Positions 8,691-17,132 of a stretch of 64,000 bases of DNA are shown piece after piece (positions within the stretch are counted from its first letter, which is position 1; the number at the start of each line of letters is the position of its first letter). The stretch is from an uncultured Lachnospiraceae bacterium (GTDB lineage: Bacteria; Bacillota; Clostridia; Lachnospirales; Lachnospiraceae). The notes under the pieces were generated by a model. The model ran no database searches, had not been told where the DNA came from, and saw only the letters and a list, made by a program, of their open reading frames with translations. The position numbers and the translations under genes were made by a program. The stretch is from contig CACZBM010000023.1 in the NCBI GenBank assembly GCA_902779445.1, positions 1 through 64,000 on the forward strand, read 5' to 3'.

Positions 8691-10562
8691 ATGTTTTTCG
8701 ATTATGTACAAAAACTGAAATCTACAGTTCTCATCCTCTTTCTCACAACTGCCATGCTTCTCCTCTGCGTCGCAGGTTTTTTTCTGCACGGTAAAAACAC
8801 CGGAGCAGAAGACATAGTAAGCACACCCACATTTTCAAAAACTTCAGGTTTCTATAATGATCCTTTTAAGCTGGAGATCTACTGTGGGAAAGGAGAAGAG
8901 ATCCGCTATACACTGGACTGCAGCGAGCCCACTTTAGATTCACCGCTTTATGTAGAACCGATAGATATCTATGACCGTTCGCAGGAGGAAAATCTGTATT
9001 CCAATAATATTTTCACGAGCGTGGATTATTTCTCCTATTCTGACAGGCACGGCTATGTGCTGCCGGAAAAGCCCGTAGATAAATGCACTGTGGTAAGAGC
9101 GGTTGTATTTAATGAAAACGGAGAGAAAAGCGAGACCGTAACAGAAAGTTTTTTCATAGGATATCAGAATAAGCCATCCTACCGCGGGACCGGTGTGATA
9201 TCACTGACAGCGGATCCCGATGACCTCTTTGGATATGAGAATGGGATCTATGTTATCGGAAAACTGGGAACGGAAGACTTTCAAAAAAATGTGGCAAAAA
9301 GTGAAGAAGCACAGGCCTATTTAAAAGAAAATCCCGATACACCCTTAGACGGCACTGTGCAAATAGGGAATGTTTATATGCATGAAGCCTATGTCTATAA
9401 CTATTCCCAGGGTGGAATAGAATGGGAAAGGCCTGCAGATATCGCATTCTTTGATATGTGGCACACAAAACTCGCTTCAGGAAAGCTGGGGATCAGGATC
9501 CGGGGCAATAACTCCAGGAATTTCCCACAGAAAAGCCTTTCTTTATTTGAACGTGAAACCTATGCAAAAGAAGAATTATACTTCCCTTTTCTGAAGAATA
9601 ATATAAAAAGCGGCATTGCCCTTTCAGGCGGAGGAGATGATATGTATTCCTTTACAAGGGATCCGTTTTTAGCTGAGCTCTACAGGAAGAACGGTCTTGC
9701 ATTCGGTGTACAGGAGATCTCCGAACCTGTATTTCTCTTCTTAAACGGTGAATTCTGGGGAACCTATCTCCTTACGGAAAAAGAGGATAAGCAGTATCTG
9801 GAAAGACATTACGGGGTGGACGAAGACAACACTCTTATCGTAAAAAACGGGATCCTGGACTCCGGAACTCCTGAAAGGTACAGGAAATACTACGGGGAGC
9901 TGGTAGAATATGTTATAAATAATGATCTCTCTACCGAAAATGGCTACAAGGGTTTCTCGGATCTCGTGGATATGAAGAGTCTTATAGATTATTACTGCGC
10001 AAGGATCTATGTAGATGATACATCGGACTGGCCTAAATCAAATGTGGCTGTCTGGAGATCTGTAAATAAGACCGACAGGCCGTATGAAGACGGAAAGTGG
10101 AGATTTCTTAACTTTGATAATAATATAGAATTGCAGGCTTCAAAAGTGGATTTTGATACAATAGGCTCCATCCTTTCCCAGGGGAAAGAAGATTACGAGG
10201 ATATGAAGGAAGAATACGAAAGCCTTGTAAAAGAGGGAAAAGACCTGGAAGAGATGCTGGATGAGGGCCTTCGGTTCGACAGAATGATACTCTATCCCCT
10301 GTTTCAAAATGAGAAATTCAGGGAAGAATTCATGAAGAGATTTACTGAGATAGAAGACAGTGTCTATGAGCCGGAGGAAGCCATAAAGCTGCTTGACAGT
10401 ATAGCGTATAATAACAGATTGCCGGTAGTAACCGGTTACAGCCGGTGGTTTGGTGAAAGGTGCAGTTTTAAGGATTTTGATGAAAAGATAGAAGAGATAA
10501 GATTCTTCCTGAGAAACAGAAGACAGTACATTGACGGATATATGAAGGAAGCATCCTACTGA
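8691..10562 (+). CDS. CotH-like kinase protein with beta-hexosaminidase C-terminal-type domain
   Basis: This is a membrane-anchored extracellular protein of 623 residues. An N-terminal hydrophobic segment (about residues 12-35) acts as signal anchor. Next comes a region like the chitobiase/beta-hexosaminidase C-terminal domain (IRYTLDCSEPTLDSP). The CotH domain follows, with LGIRIRGNNSRNFPQKSL, a conserved FLFLNGEFWGTYLLTE strand and RFLNFDNNIE. CotH proteins are atypical kinases; in Bacillus CotH phosphorylates spore coat proteins, but clostridial secreted versions have other, mostly unknown roles and often accompany polysaccharide genes. I chose the ATG at 8691 because the hydrophobic segment follows it closely; the longer frame from 8640 reads through a repeat and the -10 element. 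Confidence 0.82.
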   Translation: MFFDYVQKLKSTVLILFLTTAMLLLCVAGFFLHGKNTGAEDIVSTPTFSKTSGFYNDPFKLEIYCGKGEEIRYTLDCSEPTLDSPLYVEPIDIYDRSQEENLYSNNIFTSVDYFSYSDRHGYVLPEKPVDKCTVVRAVVFNENGEKSETVTESFFIGYQNKPSYRGTGVISLTADPDDLFGYENGIYVIGKLGTEDFQKNVAKSEEAQAYLKENPDTPLDGTVQIGNVYMHEAYVYNYSQGGIEWERPADIAFFDMWHTKLASGKLGIRIRGNNSRNFPQKSLSLFERETYAKEELYFPFLKNNIKSGIALSGGGDDMYSFTRDPFLAELYRKNGLAFGVQEISEPVFLFLNGEFWGTYLLTEKEDKQYLERHYGVDEDNTLIVKNGILDSGTPERYRKYYGELVEYVINNDLSTENGYKGFSDLVDMKSLIDYYCARIYVDDTSDWPKSNVAVWRSVNKTDRPYEDGKWRFLNFDNNIELQASKVDFDTIGSILSQGKEDYEDMKEEYESLVKEGKDLEEMLDEGLRFDRMILYPLFQNEKFREEFMKRFTEIEDSVYEPEEAIKLLDSIAYNNRLPVVTGYSRWFGERCSFKDFDEKIEEIRFFLRNRRQYIDGYMKEASY

Positions 10563-10572
10563 GGGTTAAATT

Positions 10573-10631
10573 GTCATCCTGAGCGCAGCGAAGGATCTCA
10601 GAGATTCTTCGGGCTGCGCCCTCAGAATGAC
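10573..10631. repeat. Family A inverted repeat pair
   Basis: A forward arm at 10573-10598 and a reverse arm ending at 10631 form a palindrome between the convergent CotH-like and HPr-like genes. It may serve as a bidirectional terminator. Confidence 0.8.
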
Positions 10632-10651
10632 ATTGGTAAGCCCCATCGGAT

Positions 10652-10882
10652 TCAGACAACATAGGGCTCAAGAACCTTAAGAACTTCCTCAACATTGTCT
10701 TCAGCGTGTATATTGAGATCAATGGGCTTGGAAAGATCCAGACTGAAGATACCCATGATGGACTTTGCATCGATAACATATCTTCCGGATACCAGATCAA
10801 AGTCATAATCGAACTTGGTGATCTCATTTACGAAAGACTTTACTTTGTCGATAGAGTTCAGAGAAATCTTAACTGTTTTCAT
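10652..10882 (-). CDS. HPr-like protein lacking the active-site histidine
   Basis: This is a 76-residue protein with the fold signature of PTS phosphocarrier HPr. The segment SIMGIFSLDL (residues 41-50) matches the HPr Ser46 region (SIMGVMSL), so the regulatory serine site is kept. The N-terminal GLHARPA motif with catalytic His15 is missing; residues 8-18 read LNSIDKVKSFV. It therefore cannot carry phosphate like classical HPr and is probably a Crh-like regulator, possibly phosphorylated by HPr kinase. The start at 10882 is set by GGAGG 6 bases upstream; the frame continues further upstream but without homology. Confidence 0.8.
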   Translation of the reverse strand: MKTVKISLNSIDKVKSFVNEITKFDYDFDLVSGRYVIDAKSIMGIFSLDLSKPIDLNIHAEDNVEEVLKVLEPYVV

Positions 10883-10994
10883 GAAAAACCTCCTTATTCT
10901 CCTGAAGGCTTCAACCGCCCTCTGTTCTTCATAATGGTAATTTGATAAGAGATAAAAGTCAACCGTCAAAATAGTGAAAATCAAACGAAAAACA

Positions 10995-12317
10995 ATGAAA
11001 AAGACACAAAAAAAGGCGGCCATCCATAATCTGGGCTGCAAAGTAAACGCATATGAGATGGAAAAGATCGCGGAAAAACTGATCTCCTGCGGCTTTACCA
11101 TTGTGCCCTTTGAGGAAGAAGCGGATTATTATATTATAAATACCTGTACAGTAACGAATATTGCAGACAGAAAATCCAGGCAGATGCTTCACCGGGCCCG
11201 GAAGATGAACCCGGAAGCCGTCGTGATAGCGGCAGGGTGTTACGTAGATACCCATGGGGATGGGACACTTGTGGATGAAAGTATCGATATTGCCGTCCCT
11301 AATTCGGAAAAAGAGAATATTCCGGATATAATAAGAAGCTGGGAAAAGTCTCATCATATAGATGAGACAGAAGACCCGGAATCTCCGGAAGAAAGTGATA
11401 ACTACAGATCAGGCAGAAGTGACCCCCATAGAAGCGGTGAAGGGATCTACACCAGGAGATTTTTAAAAGTCCAGGATGGGTGCAATATGTTCTGCAGTTA
11501 TTGTATAATCCCATATGCCAGGGGTAGGATCAGGAGCCGGACGATCGATGACGTAACTGCAGAGGTAAGGGATCTAACGGAAAAAGGCTACAGAGAATTC
11601 GTGGTGACCGGGATACACCTGTCTTCCTATGGAAAGGACAGACCCGGAGACAAAGAGGAGCTTCTCGATCTCATAAAAGCTGTAGACAGTTTAGAGGATG
11701 TAAAGAGAATAAGGCTCGGTTCGCTGGAACCAAGGATAATCACTGAAAGCTTTGTGAAGGAACTAAAGAAAATTGGATCACTTTGCCCCCAGTTCCATCT
11801 GTCTCTCCAGAGCGGGTCGGACCCGGTATTAAAAAGAATGAACCGCCATTACACCGGCGAAGAATATCTTGAAAGCGTTCAAATACTCAGGGAACATTTT
11901 GACGATCCTGCCATCACCACTGACGTTATAGTGGGATTTCCGGGGGAAAGCCCTGAGGAATTCGAAGAAACGTGTGAATTCCTTAAAAGAGTTAAATTTT
12001 ATGAAACCCACATTTTTCCTTATTCCAGAAGAAAAGGAACTCCTGCGGACAGGATGGATGGTCAGATAACCCGTGAAGAAAAGCACAGAAGACTTAAGAT
12101 CCTAAAAGAACTGGACAGGATCCACCGAAGGGAATACGAAGAGAGGTGGATCGGAAAAGAAGCAGAGATTCTTTTTGAAGAAAATAATGAAGGCTACACC
12201 CGTGAATACATCAGGGTGAAAAAAACGGGAGACCCTGTCTCACCGGGTACCATCTGCCGCGGCATTCTGCTCGATCCGCCCCGGTCCGGTGAACCGGTCG
12301 GACTGAAGGAAATATGA
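10995..12317 (+). CDS. mtaB: tRNA t6A37 methylthiotransferase MtaB
   Basis: This is a radical-SAM enzyme that adds a methylthio group to t6A at position 37 of ANN-decoding tRNAs. An N-terminal UPF0004 domain has the first cluster cysteines (HNLGCKVN, NTCTVTN, AAGCYV). The radical SAM motif is CNMFCSYC. A C-terminal TRAM-like region follows. The length of 440 residues is typical. HNLGCKVNAYE and the internal motifs favour MtaB over MiaB or RimO. The ATG at 10995 is preferred; a GTG at 10974 is also in frame, and neither has a clear ribosome binding site. It is divergent from the HPr-like gene. Confidence 0.93.
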   Translation: MKKTQKKAAIHNLGCKVNAYEMEKIAEKLISCGFTIVPFEEEADYYIINTCTVTNIADRKSRQMLHRARKMNPEAVVIAAGCYVDTHGDGTLVDESIDIAVPNSEKENIPDIIRSWEKSHHIDETEDPESPEESDNYRSGRSDPHRSGEGIYTRRFLKVQDGCNMFCSYCIIPYARGRIRSRTIDDVTAEVRDLTEKGYREFVVTGIHLSSYGKDRPGDKEELLDLIKAVDSLEDVKRIRLGSLEPRIITESFVKELKKIGSLCPQFHLSLQSGSDPVLKRMNRHYTGEEYLESVQILREHFDDPAITTDVIVGFPGESPEEFEETCEFLKRVKFYETHIFPYSRRKGTPADRMDGQITREEKHRRLKILKELDRIHRREYEERWIGKEAEILFEENNEGYTREYIRVKKTGDPVSPGTICRGILLDPPRSGEPVGLKEI

Positions 12318-12491
12318 GATTCTTCGGGCTACGCCCTCAGAATGACATTTTCAGTAGTCATCCTGAGCGTTTCAATTGTCATCCTGAGCGGAGCGAAGGA
12401 TCTCGCCCTCAGAATGACATTTTCAGTGGTCATCCTGAGCGTTTCAATTGTCATCCTGAGCGGAGCGAAGGATCTCATCCTCAGAATGACA
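12316..12491. repeat. Family A repeats in a 72-bp tandem duplication
   Basis: A reverse arm starts at the mtaB stop codon. Then a block containing two forward arms (GTCATCCTGAGCGTTTC and GTCATCCTGAGCGGAGCGAAGGATCTC) is repeated with a period of 72 bases: AATGACATT-like anchors at about 12342, 12414 and 12486. Reading frames across it are repeat artefacts. Confidence 0.85.
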
Positions 12492-12513
12492 TCGCAATAT
12501 ACGTGAGGCTACA

Positions 12514-14091
12514 ATGTTATTTCAGGATAAGATGAAAAATAAAATACCCCTTCTCGCAGTACTGCTTCTGTTTACCTGCATATTCTTCCTCTTTGGGCAT
12601 TACAAAGCCTATCTCTATGAGGACGAGGTGCTATCCTATACCGCGGCCAACTGCCAGGACGGAATGAGACCTGCGCTGCCGGTGAACAGAATAGTGAACG
12701 GCGCAGAATTCGTGAATAACGCAGTAGCGGTGCAGCCTCAAAGCCGTTTTGACTTTGCGAACGCTATAGCCAATACATCAAAGGACCCCCATCCTCCGGT
12801 GTATCTTCTCATGCTGCATTTCGTGTGCTCACTGTTTCCGGGCATATTCTCAAAATGGTTTGCTCTGTCCATCAATCTCATTTTCGGTGCAGTGACTGCA
12901 TTATTATTGTACGTATTGGGAGAGAAACTGTTTAATGAAGAAAAGAAGGGATTCATTGCTGCAGTAATATACATATTATCTGTCGGATTTATAACCCAGC
13001 TTATGAATCTCAGGATGTATGTGGTGCTTCAGGCCCTCACGACATGGCTGACTTTACAGTATGTGTGTATCCTGAAGGAAAGTGAGGAAAATACTGACTC
13101 TGAGAGTTTTAATATAAAGAGAATACTTCCTTTTATAATAAACGTGGTCTTAGGCACCCTAACCCACTACTATTTCCTGATATTTGCCTTTTTCGAAGCA
13201 GTGATATTCAGTATAATGCTCATCAGGAAAAAGAGGTTCCGTGATCTTCTTAAACACACTCTGATCTATGTCCTGTCGGGAGGAGCCGTACTTATTCTGT
13301 TTCCACCGATCATCTGGCAGCTGACCGGATCTGATGTGGGATCGGAATCATTTAATACACGGAATGTCTCCGAGCTTATCAGACGCTTCAGGGTGATGTT
13401 CAGTCACCTGAATAATGAATTATTTGGAGGACAGCTGAAGTTCTACGTTCTCTGTCTTATTGTATGGCTGATCTACATGATCATCAACGGGAAGAGGACG
13501 GAAATAAAAACGTACGTTAATGGCGTAACCGGAGGCTTTGTATTTATCACATTAACCTCTGCAGCATATTTCTTCACAGTGTCTGTAACAACACCCTATC
13601 TCACGGGAAGATACATGACACCCATATATCCGCTGTGCATATTGATAACAATGGGCATTTTCAAGGGGCTTATCGAAACAGTGTTCAAGTCGCAGCGGGT
13701 GGGGTATCTTATCCTGGTGGTAATAATGGCAGTACCTGTTTATCTTTGGATCTCATCCGGGCTCTATGATGTGGATAAGGCTGCCATGCAGGAAATATCA
13801 AAGGAGCATTCGGGAGAGATATGCGTATTCTTCCGGGGTATCTCCACAGAGGAAAACTATTTCGAACTGGAAAACTATGACAGGGTGATGGCAATGAGGA
13901 TCACTCCCCGGTCGGATGAAGAGGATATCGATACACCGGGACTTTTAGAAGAAAAGAGCGTGGTAGTTTACGTGCCGCTGAATACAGAACCGGAGGAATG
14001 CTTTGAAAGAATCCGGGAGTATAACCCGAAGCTAACGAATTACGAGAAACTGTACAAGGCATATTACTCGGATGCATATCGATGTTATTAA
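12514..14091 (+). CDS. GT39-like integral membrane glycosyltransferase
   Basis: This is a polytopic membrane protein of 525 residues with about 10 hydrophobic segments. The first loop has YEDEVLSYT and a later DPHPPVYLLML segment, resembling the acidic DE and HPP motifs of PMT/ArnT-type (GT39/GT83) lipid-linked sugar transferases. The C-terminal 90 residues are soluble. It probably transfers a sugar from a polyprenyl carrier on the outer face of the membrane; donor and acceptor are unknown. GTGAGG precedes the ATG by 6 bases. It stands alone between two repeat blocks. Confidence 0.78.
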   Translation: MLFQDKMKNKIPLLAVLLLFTCIFFLFGHYKAYLYEDEVLSYTAANCQDGMRPALPVNRIVNGAEFVNNAVAVQPQSRFDFANAIANTSKDPHPPVYLLMLHFVCSLFPGIFSKWFALSINLIFGAVTALLLYVLGEKLFNEEKKGFIAAVIYILSVGFITQLMNLRMYVVLQALTTWLTLQYVCILKESEENTDSESFNIKRILPFIINVVLGTLTHYYFLIFAFFEAVIFSIMLIRKKRFRDLLKHTLIYVLSGGAVLILFPPIIWQLTGSDVGSESFNTRNVSELIRRFRVMFSHLNNELFGGQLKFYVLCLIVWLIYMIINGKRTEIKTYVNGVTGGFVFITLTSAAYFFTVSVTTPYLTGRYMTPIYPLCILITMGIFKGLIETVFKSQRVGYLILVVIMAVPVYLWISSGLYDVDKAAMQEISKEHSGEICVFFRGISTEENYFELENYDRVMAMRITPRSDEEDIDTPGLLEEKSVVVYVPLNTEPEECFERIREYNPKLTNYEKLYKAYYSDAYRCY

Positions 14092-14095
14092 GGCG

Positions 14096-14213
14096 GGTGT
14101 CATTCTGGGCACTGGTGTTATTCTGGGCACTGGTGTTATTCTGGGCACTGGTGTCATTCTGAGCACTGGTGTCATTCTGGGCACTGGTGTCATTCTGAGC
14201 GGAGCGAAGAATC
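14096..14213 (+). repeat. 18-bp tandem array grown from a family A arm
   Basis: Five consecutive 18-bp units (GGTGTCATTCTGGGCACT with few changes) begin at 14096, 14114, 14132, 14150 and 14168. A sixth at 14186 runs into a complete family A arm (GTCATTCTGAGCGGAGCGAAGAATCT type). Units look like copies of the first half of the arm. The array starts just after the GT39-like stop codon. Confidence 0.9.
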
Positions 14214-14238
14214 TATACTTTACTGATGAGGGCAGTCT

Positions 14239-15231
14239 ATGAAATATACAAAATTCACCATAAAAACCATTAAAACCGCAGAAGACATAATCGCTGCAGA
14301 ACTGTCCGATCTGGATGTCTGCGGAGTGGAAATAGAAGACGCATCCCTTCCGGATGATATAAGAGAGAACGGCACCTTCTATGATGTGCTCCCGGAAAAT
14401 AATATAGAGGGCGATGATGCCTTTGTTTCTTTCTATATTGAAGACGGAAAGGATAAGAATGAGATACTTTCCGGGGCATCTGAACTCCTGAAGAGACTCC
14501 GGGAGACCATGGAAGTGGGAGACGGGGGCATTTCAGTTTCAGAGACCGAGGATAAGGACTGGATAAATAACTGGAAAGAGTATTTTAAGAGTTTCACCAT
14601 TGACTTTGAGGATGGAAAAAAGGCACTTTTCATACCCACCTGGGAAAAGGAACAAAGAGACCGGGAGCCGGATGAAGACTATGTGATAAATATAGATCCG
14701 GGAACTGCCTTCGGAACCGGAGCCCATGAAAGCACCAGACTATGTATCAGAGCTCTTGAAAAGCATATAAAACCGGGAATGAGGTTTCTCGATGTCGGGA
14801 CCGGCAGCGGGATACTCTCTCTTCTGTCTTTTATGTTCGGAGCTTCCTACGGTATCGGTACCGACATAGATACTGGAGCGGTGCCTGCGGTAAAGGATAA
14901 TTTTGAAAAGAACGGCCTCTCTGAAGCAGCGTTTCATCTGATCATAGGAAATGTGCTTGATGATGACAATGTGAGAGACAGTGTTGGAAGCGGATACGAT
15001 TTGGTGGTTGCCAATATACTTCCTGTTGTACTCGTTCCTTTAACGGACTATGTTCCGCAGATGTTAAAAGACGGGGGACTCTACATCACAAGCGGCATTA
15101 TAGAATATAAAGCAGCTGAAATGAGGAAGTGCCTCGAATTCAATGACTTTGAGATAATAGAAGAAAATCACGACGGAGAGTGGGTTAGCTATGTATCGGT
15201 TCTTCACAGATCAGAGCAATATCTCTGGTAA
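14239..15231 (+). CDS. prmA: Ribosomal protein L11 methyltransferase
   Basis: The enzyme trimethylates ribosomal protein L11. The 330-residue protein has the N-terminal substrate-recognition half and a C-terminal SAM-dependent domain with motif I FLDVGTGSGILS (about residue 183) and the NPP-like VANILPVVL motif (about 256). INIDPGTAFGTGAHESTRLC is the PrmA hallmark. The Shine-Dalgarno is GAGGG in CTGATGAGGGC, a family B tail remnant. It overlaps rsmE by 41 bases; prmA-rsmE is a common Firmicute pair. Confidence 0.95.
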   Translation: MKYTKFTIKTIKTAEDIIAAELSDLDVCGVEIEDASLPDDIRENGTFYDVLPENNIEGDDAFVSFYIEDGKDKNEILSGASELLKRLRETMEVGDGGISVSETEDKDWINNWKEYFKSFTIDFEDGKKALFIPTWEKEQRDREPDEDYVINIDPGTAFGTGAHESTRLCIRALEKHIKPGMRFLDVGTGSGILSLLSFMFGASYGIGTDIDTGAVPAVKDNFEKNGLSEAAFHLIIGNVLDDDNVRDSVGSGYDLVVANILPVVLVPLTDYVPQMLKDGGLYITSGIIEYKAAEMRKCLEFNDFEIIEENHDGEWVSYVSVLHRSEQYLW

Positions 15232-15928
15232 TGATATCTATATAACCGGCAGTGATTATAATCATATAAGGAATGTCCTCAGGATGAAGCCCGGAGAAGT
15301 GGTGAGTGTTTCTGACGGTGAAACAGAAAAAGAATACCGTTGCCACATCGAAGGCTTTGAAGAGGAAAAAGTCCATCTGAGACTCGACTTTATAAAGGAA
15401 GCTGATGTGGAGCTGCCGGTCAGGGTCACACTGTTTCAGGGTCTGCCGAAGTCCGATAAAATGGACTATATAATAGAAAAGTGTACGGAACTGGGAGTGT
15501 CCGAGGTCATCCCTGTTCGTACATCCCGGTCGGTAATGAAGCTTGACGAGAAAAAGGCCGGAAAGCGGACAGAGCACTGGCAGGGAAAGGCTGAAGCTGC
15601 AGCGAAGCAGAGTAAGAGAAGCATGATCCCTGTCGTACACGAACCCGTTTCCATGGCAGAAGCAGTGAAGATGTGTGGGGAACTCGATAACAGACTGATC
15701 CCCTACGAGCTGTCGGAAGGGTTCGAAAAAACGAGAGAGATGATATCGAATATAAAGCCCGGGAGCACAGTTGGTATCTTCATAGGTCCCGAAGGCGGTT
15801 TTTCGGAAGAAGAGATCGCCCTTGCGGAGTCAGCCGGTGTCACACCGGTAACGCTTGGAAAGCGGATCCTCCGCACAGAGACCGCTGCACTGGTGGTACT
15901 GTCGTGGCTGGTGTACATATATGAATAA
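15191..15928 (+). CDS. rsmE: 16S rRNA (uracil1498-N3)-methyltransferase
   Basis: This is a SPOUT-family methyltransferase acting on U1498 of 16S rRNA. The 245-residue protein has a PUA-like N-terminal domain (DYNHIRNVLRMKPGE) and a C-terminal SPOUT knot with IGPEGGFSEEE and LGKRILRTETA, the RsmE motifs. It starts inside the end of prmA, so translation is probably coupled; no separate ribosome binding site is seen. Confidence 0.95.
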   Translation: MYRFFTDQSNISGNDIYITGSDYNHIRNVLRMKPGEVVSVSDGETEKEYRCHIEGFEEEKVHLRLDFIKEADVELPVRVTLFQGLPKSDKMDYIIEKCTELGVSEVIPVRTSRSVMKLDEKKAGKRTEHWQGKAEAAAKQSKRSMIPVVHEPVSMAEAVKMCGELDNRLIPYELSEGFEKTREMISNIKPGSTVGIFIGPEGGFSEEEIALAESAGVTPVTLGKRILRTETAALVVLSWLVYIYE

Positions 15929-15960
15929 AGGCTTCTCCCTATGGGAGAAGCGAAGGATCT
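15928..15960 (+). repeat. Chimeric repeat: family B stem joined to a family A end
   Basis: GGCTTCTCCC/GGGAGAAGC is a family B type stem. It is followed directly by GCGAAGGATCT, which is the end of a family A arm. It starts on the last base of rsmE. Confidence 0.6.
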
Positions 15961-15980
15961 AATATTATGAGGTGTTATAC

Positions 15981-17132
15981 ATGCATGCATACTTAGACAA
16001 CTCCGCCACCACAAAGGTGGCTCCGGAGGTAGTGGAAATAATGAATAAGGTATTCCTGGAAGACTATGGGAATCCGTCGAGTTTACATAAGATGGGATTC
16101 GAGGCTGAAAAGTATGTAAACGAAGCCATCGATACCTTTTCAAAAATACTGAAGTGTAATAAGAAAAACATAGTATTTACCTCAGGCGGGACCGAGAGCA
16201 ATAATACAGCAATTATCGGAACCGCTCTTTTTAAGGAGAGCCGGGGAAAGCACATCATTACGACAGAAATAGAACATCCTGCGGTTTCAGAGCCCGTGAG
16301 TTTCCTTGAAAAGAGAGGCTGGGAGATCGACAGACTCTCTGTAAACAGTGAGGGCCTCGTAGATCCCGAAGAGTTAAAAGAAAAATTAAGACCCGATACG
16401 GTCCTCGTATCAATAATGCACGTAAATAACGAGATCGGGGCGGTGGAGCCTATCGAAGAACTGGGGAATATCATTAAAGACAAAGCTCCGGAGTGCTTTT
16501 TTCATGTGGATGATATCCAGGGCTTCGGGAAACTGAAGATGGATATAAAGAGATCCAATATCGACTTTCTTTCCGCCAGCGCCCACAAGATCCACGGTCC
16601 CAAAGGAGTAGGATTACTCTTCGTTTCAGACAGGGCATCCCATATTCCTCCCATGATGATGGGAGGAGGACAGCAGAGCGGCATGAGATCCGGAACCGTA
16701 AATGTCCCGGGGATCGCGGGATTTGCAGAAGCTGTAAAATGCCTGTATGAAAACATCGACGGATCCTTTGACAAAATAAAGGACCTCAGGGACTTCTTTA
16801 CCGGAGAACTGCTGAAAATACCGGATACAAGAATAAACGGCGGAGAGAATGTGTCTCCGTATATCGTTTCCCTTTCTGTAAAAGGAGTGAGGTCCGAAGT
16901 ACTTCTTCATGCGCTTGAAGACAAAGGAGTATATGTTTCGGCAGGCTCTGCCTGCTCCAGTCATAAAAAGCACGGCTCCGTGACACTGAAAGCTATCGGC
17001 TTTACGGACAAAGAAGCTGAGGAGACTGTCAGGTTCTCCTTCAGCTGCCACACTACAAAGGAAGAGCTGGAATACGCACTGGAATGTTTGAATGAGATCG
17101 TACCCGGGTTAAGGAGGTTTAAGAGAAGATAA
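15981..17132 (+). CDS. Cysteine desulfurase (IscS/NifS family) linked to ThiI
   Basis: This is a PLP enzyme that removes sulfur from cysteine as a protein persulfide. AYLDNSATTKV is at the N-terminus. The PLP lysine is in SASAHKIHGPKG (about residue 203). The persulfide cysteine is in SAGSACSSHKKHG (about 325). It has 383 residues. The ATG at 15981 has GAGGTG 6 bases upstream and is better than an in-frame GTG at 15972. Its stop codon overlaps the thiI start (TAATG), so it most likely donates sulfur to ThiI for 4-thiouridine in tRNA and perhaps thiamine. A second desulfurase lies at 31810. Confidence 0.93.
   Translation: MHAYLDNSATTKVAPEVVEIMNKVFLEDYGNPSSLHKMGFEAEKYVNEAIDTFSKILKCNKKNIVFTSGGTESNNTAIIGTALFKESRGKHIITTEIEHPAVSEPVSFLEKRGWEIDRLSVNSEGLVDPEELKEKLRPDTVLVSIMHVNNEIGAVEPIEELGNIIKDKAPECFFHVDDIQGFGKLKMDIKRSNIDFLSASAHKIHGPKGVGLLFVSDRASHIPPMMMGGGQQSGMRSGTVNVPGIAGFAEAVKCLYENIDGSFDKIKDLRDFFTGELLKIPDTRINGGENVSPYIVSLSVKGVRSEVLLHALEDKGVYVSAGSACSSHKKHGSVTLKAIGFTDKEAEETVRFSFSCHTTKEELEYALECLNEIVPGLRRFKRR

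Noticed and set aside
10883..11101. N-terminal extension of the HPr-like protein
   Set aside because: The extension overlaps the mtaB start region on the other strand, while GGAGG sits exactly before the shorter start at 10882 where HPr similarity begins.
12314..12535. Open frame of 73 codons
   Set aside because: It consists of family A repeat translation (HPERFNCHPERSEGS repeated) and has no ribosome binding site; it overlaps the start of the next real gene.
14096..14213. Possible CRISPR array
   Set aside because: Repeat units are directly adjacent with no spacers, and no cas genes are near.
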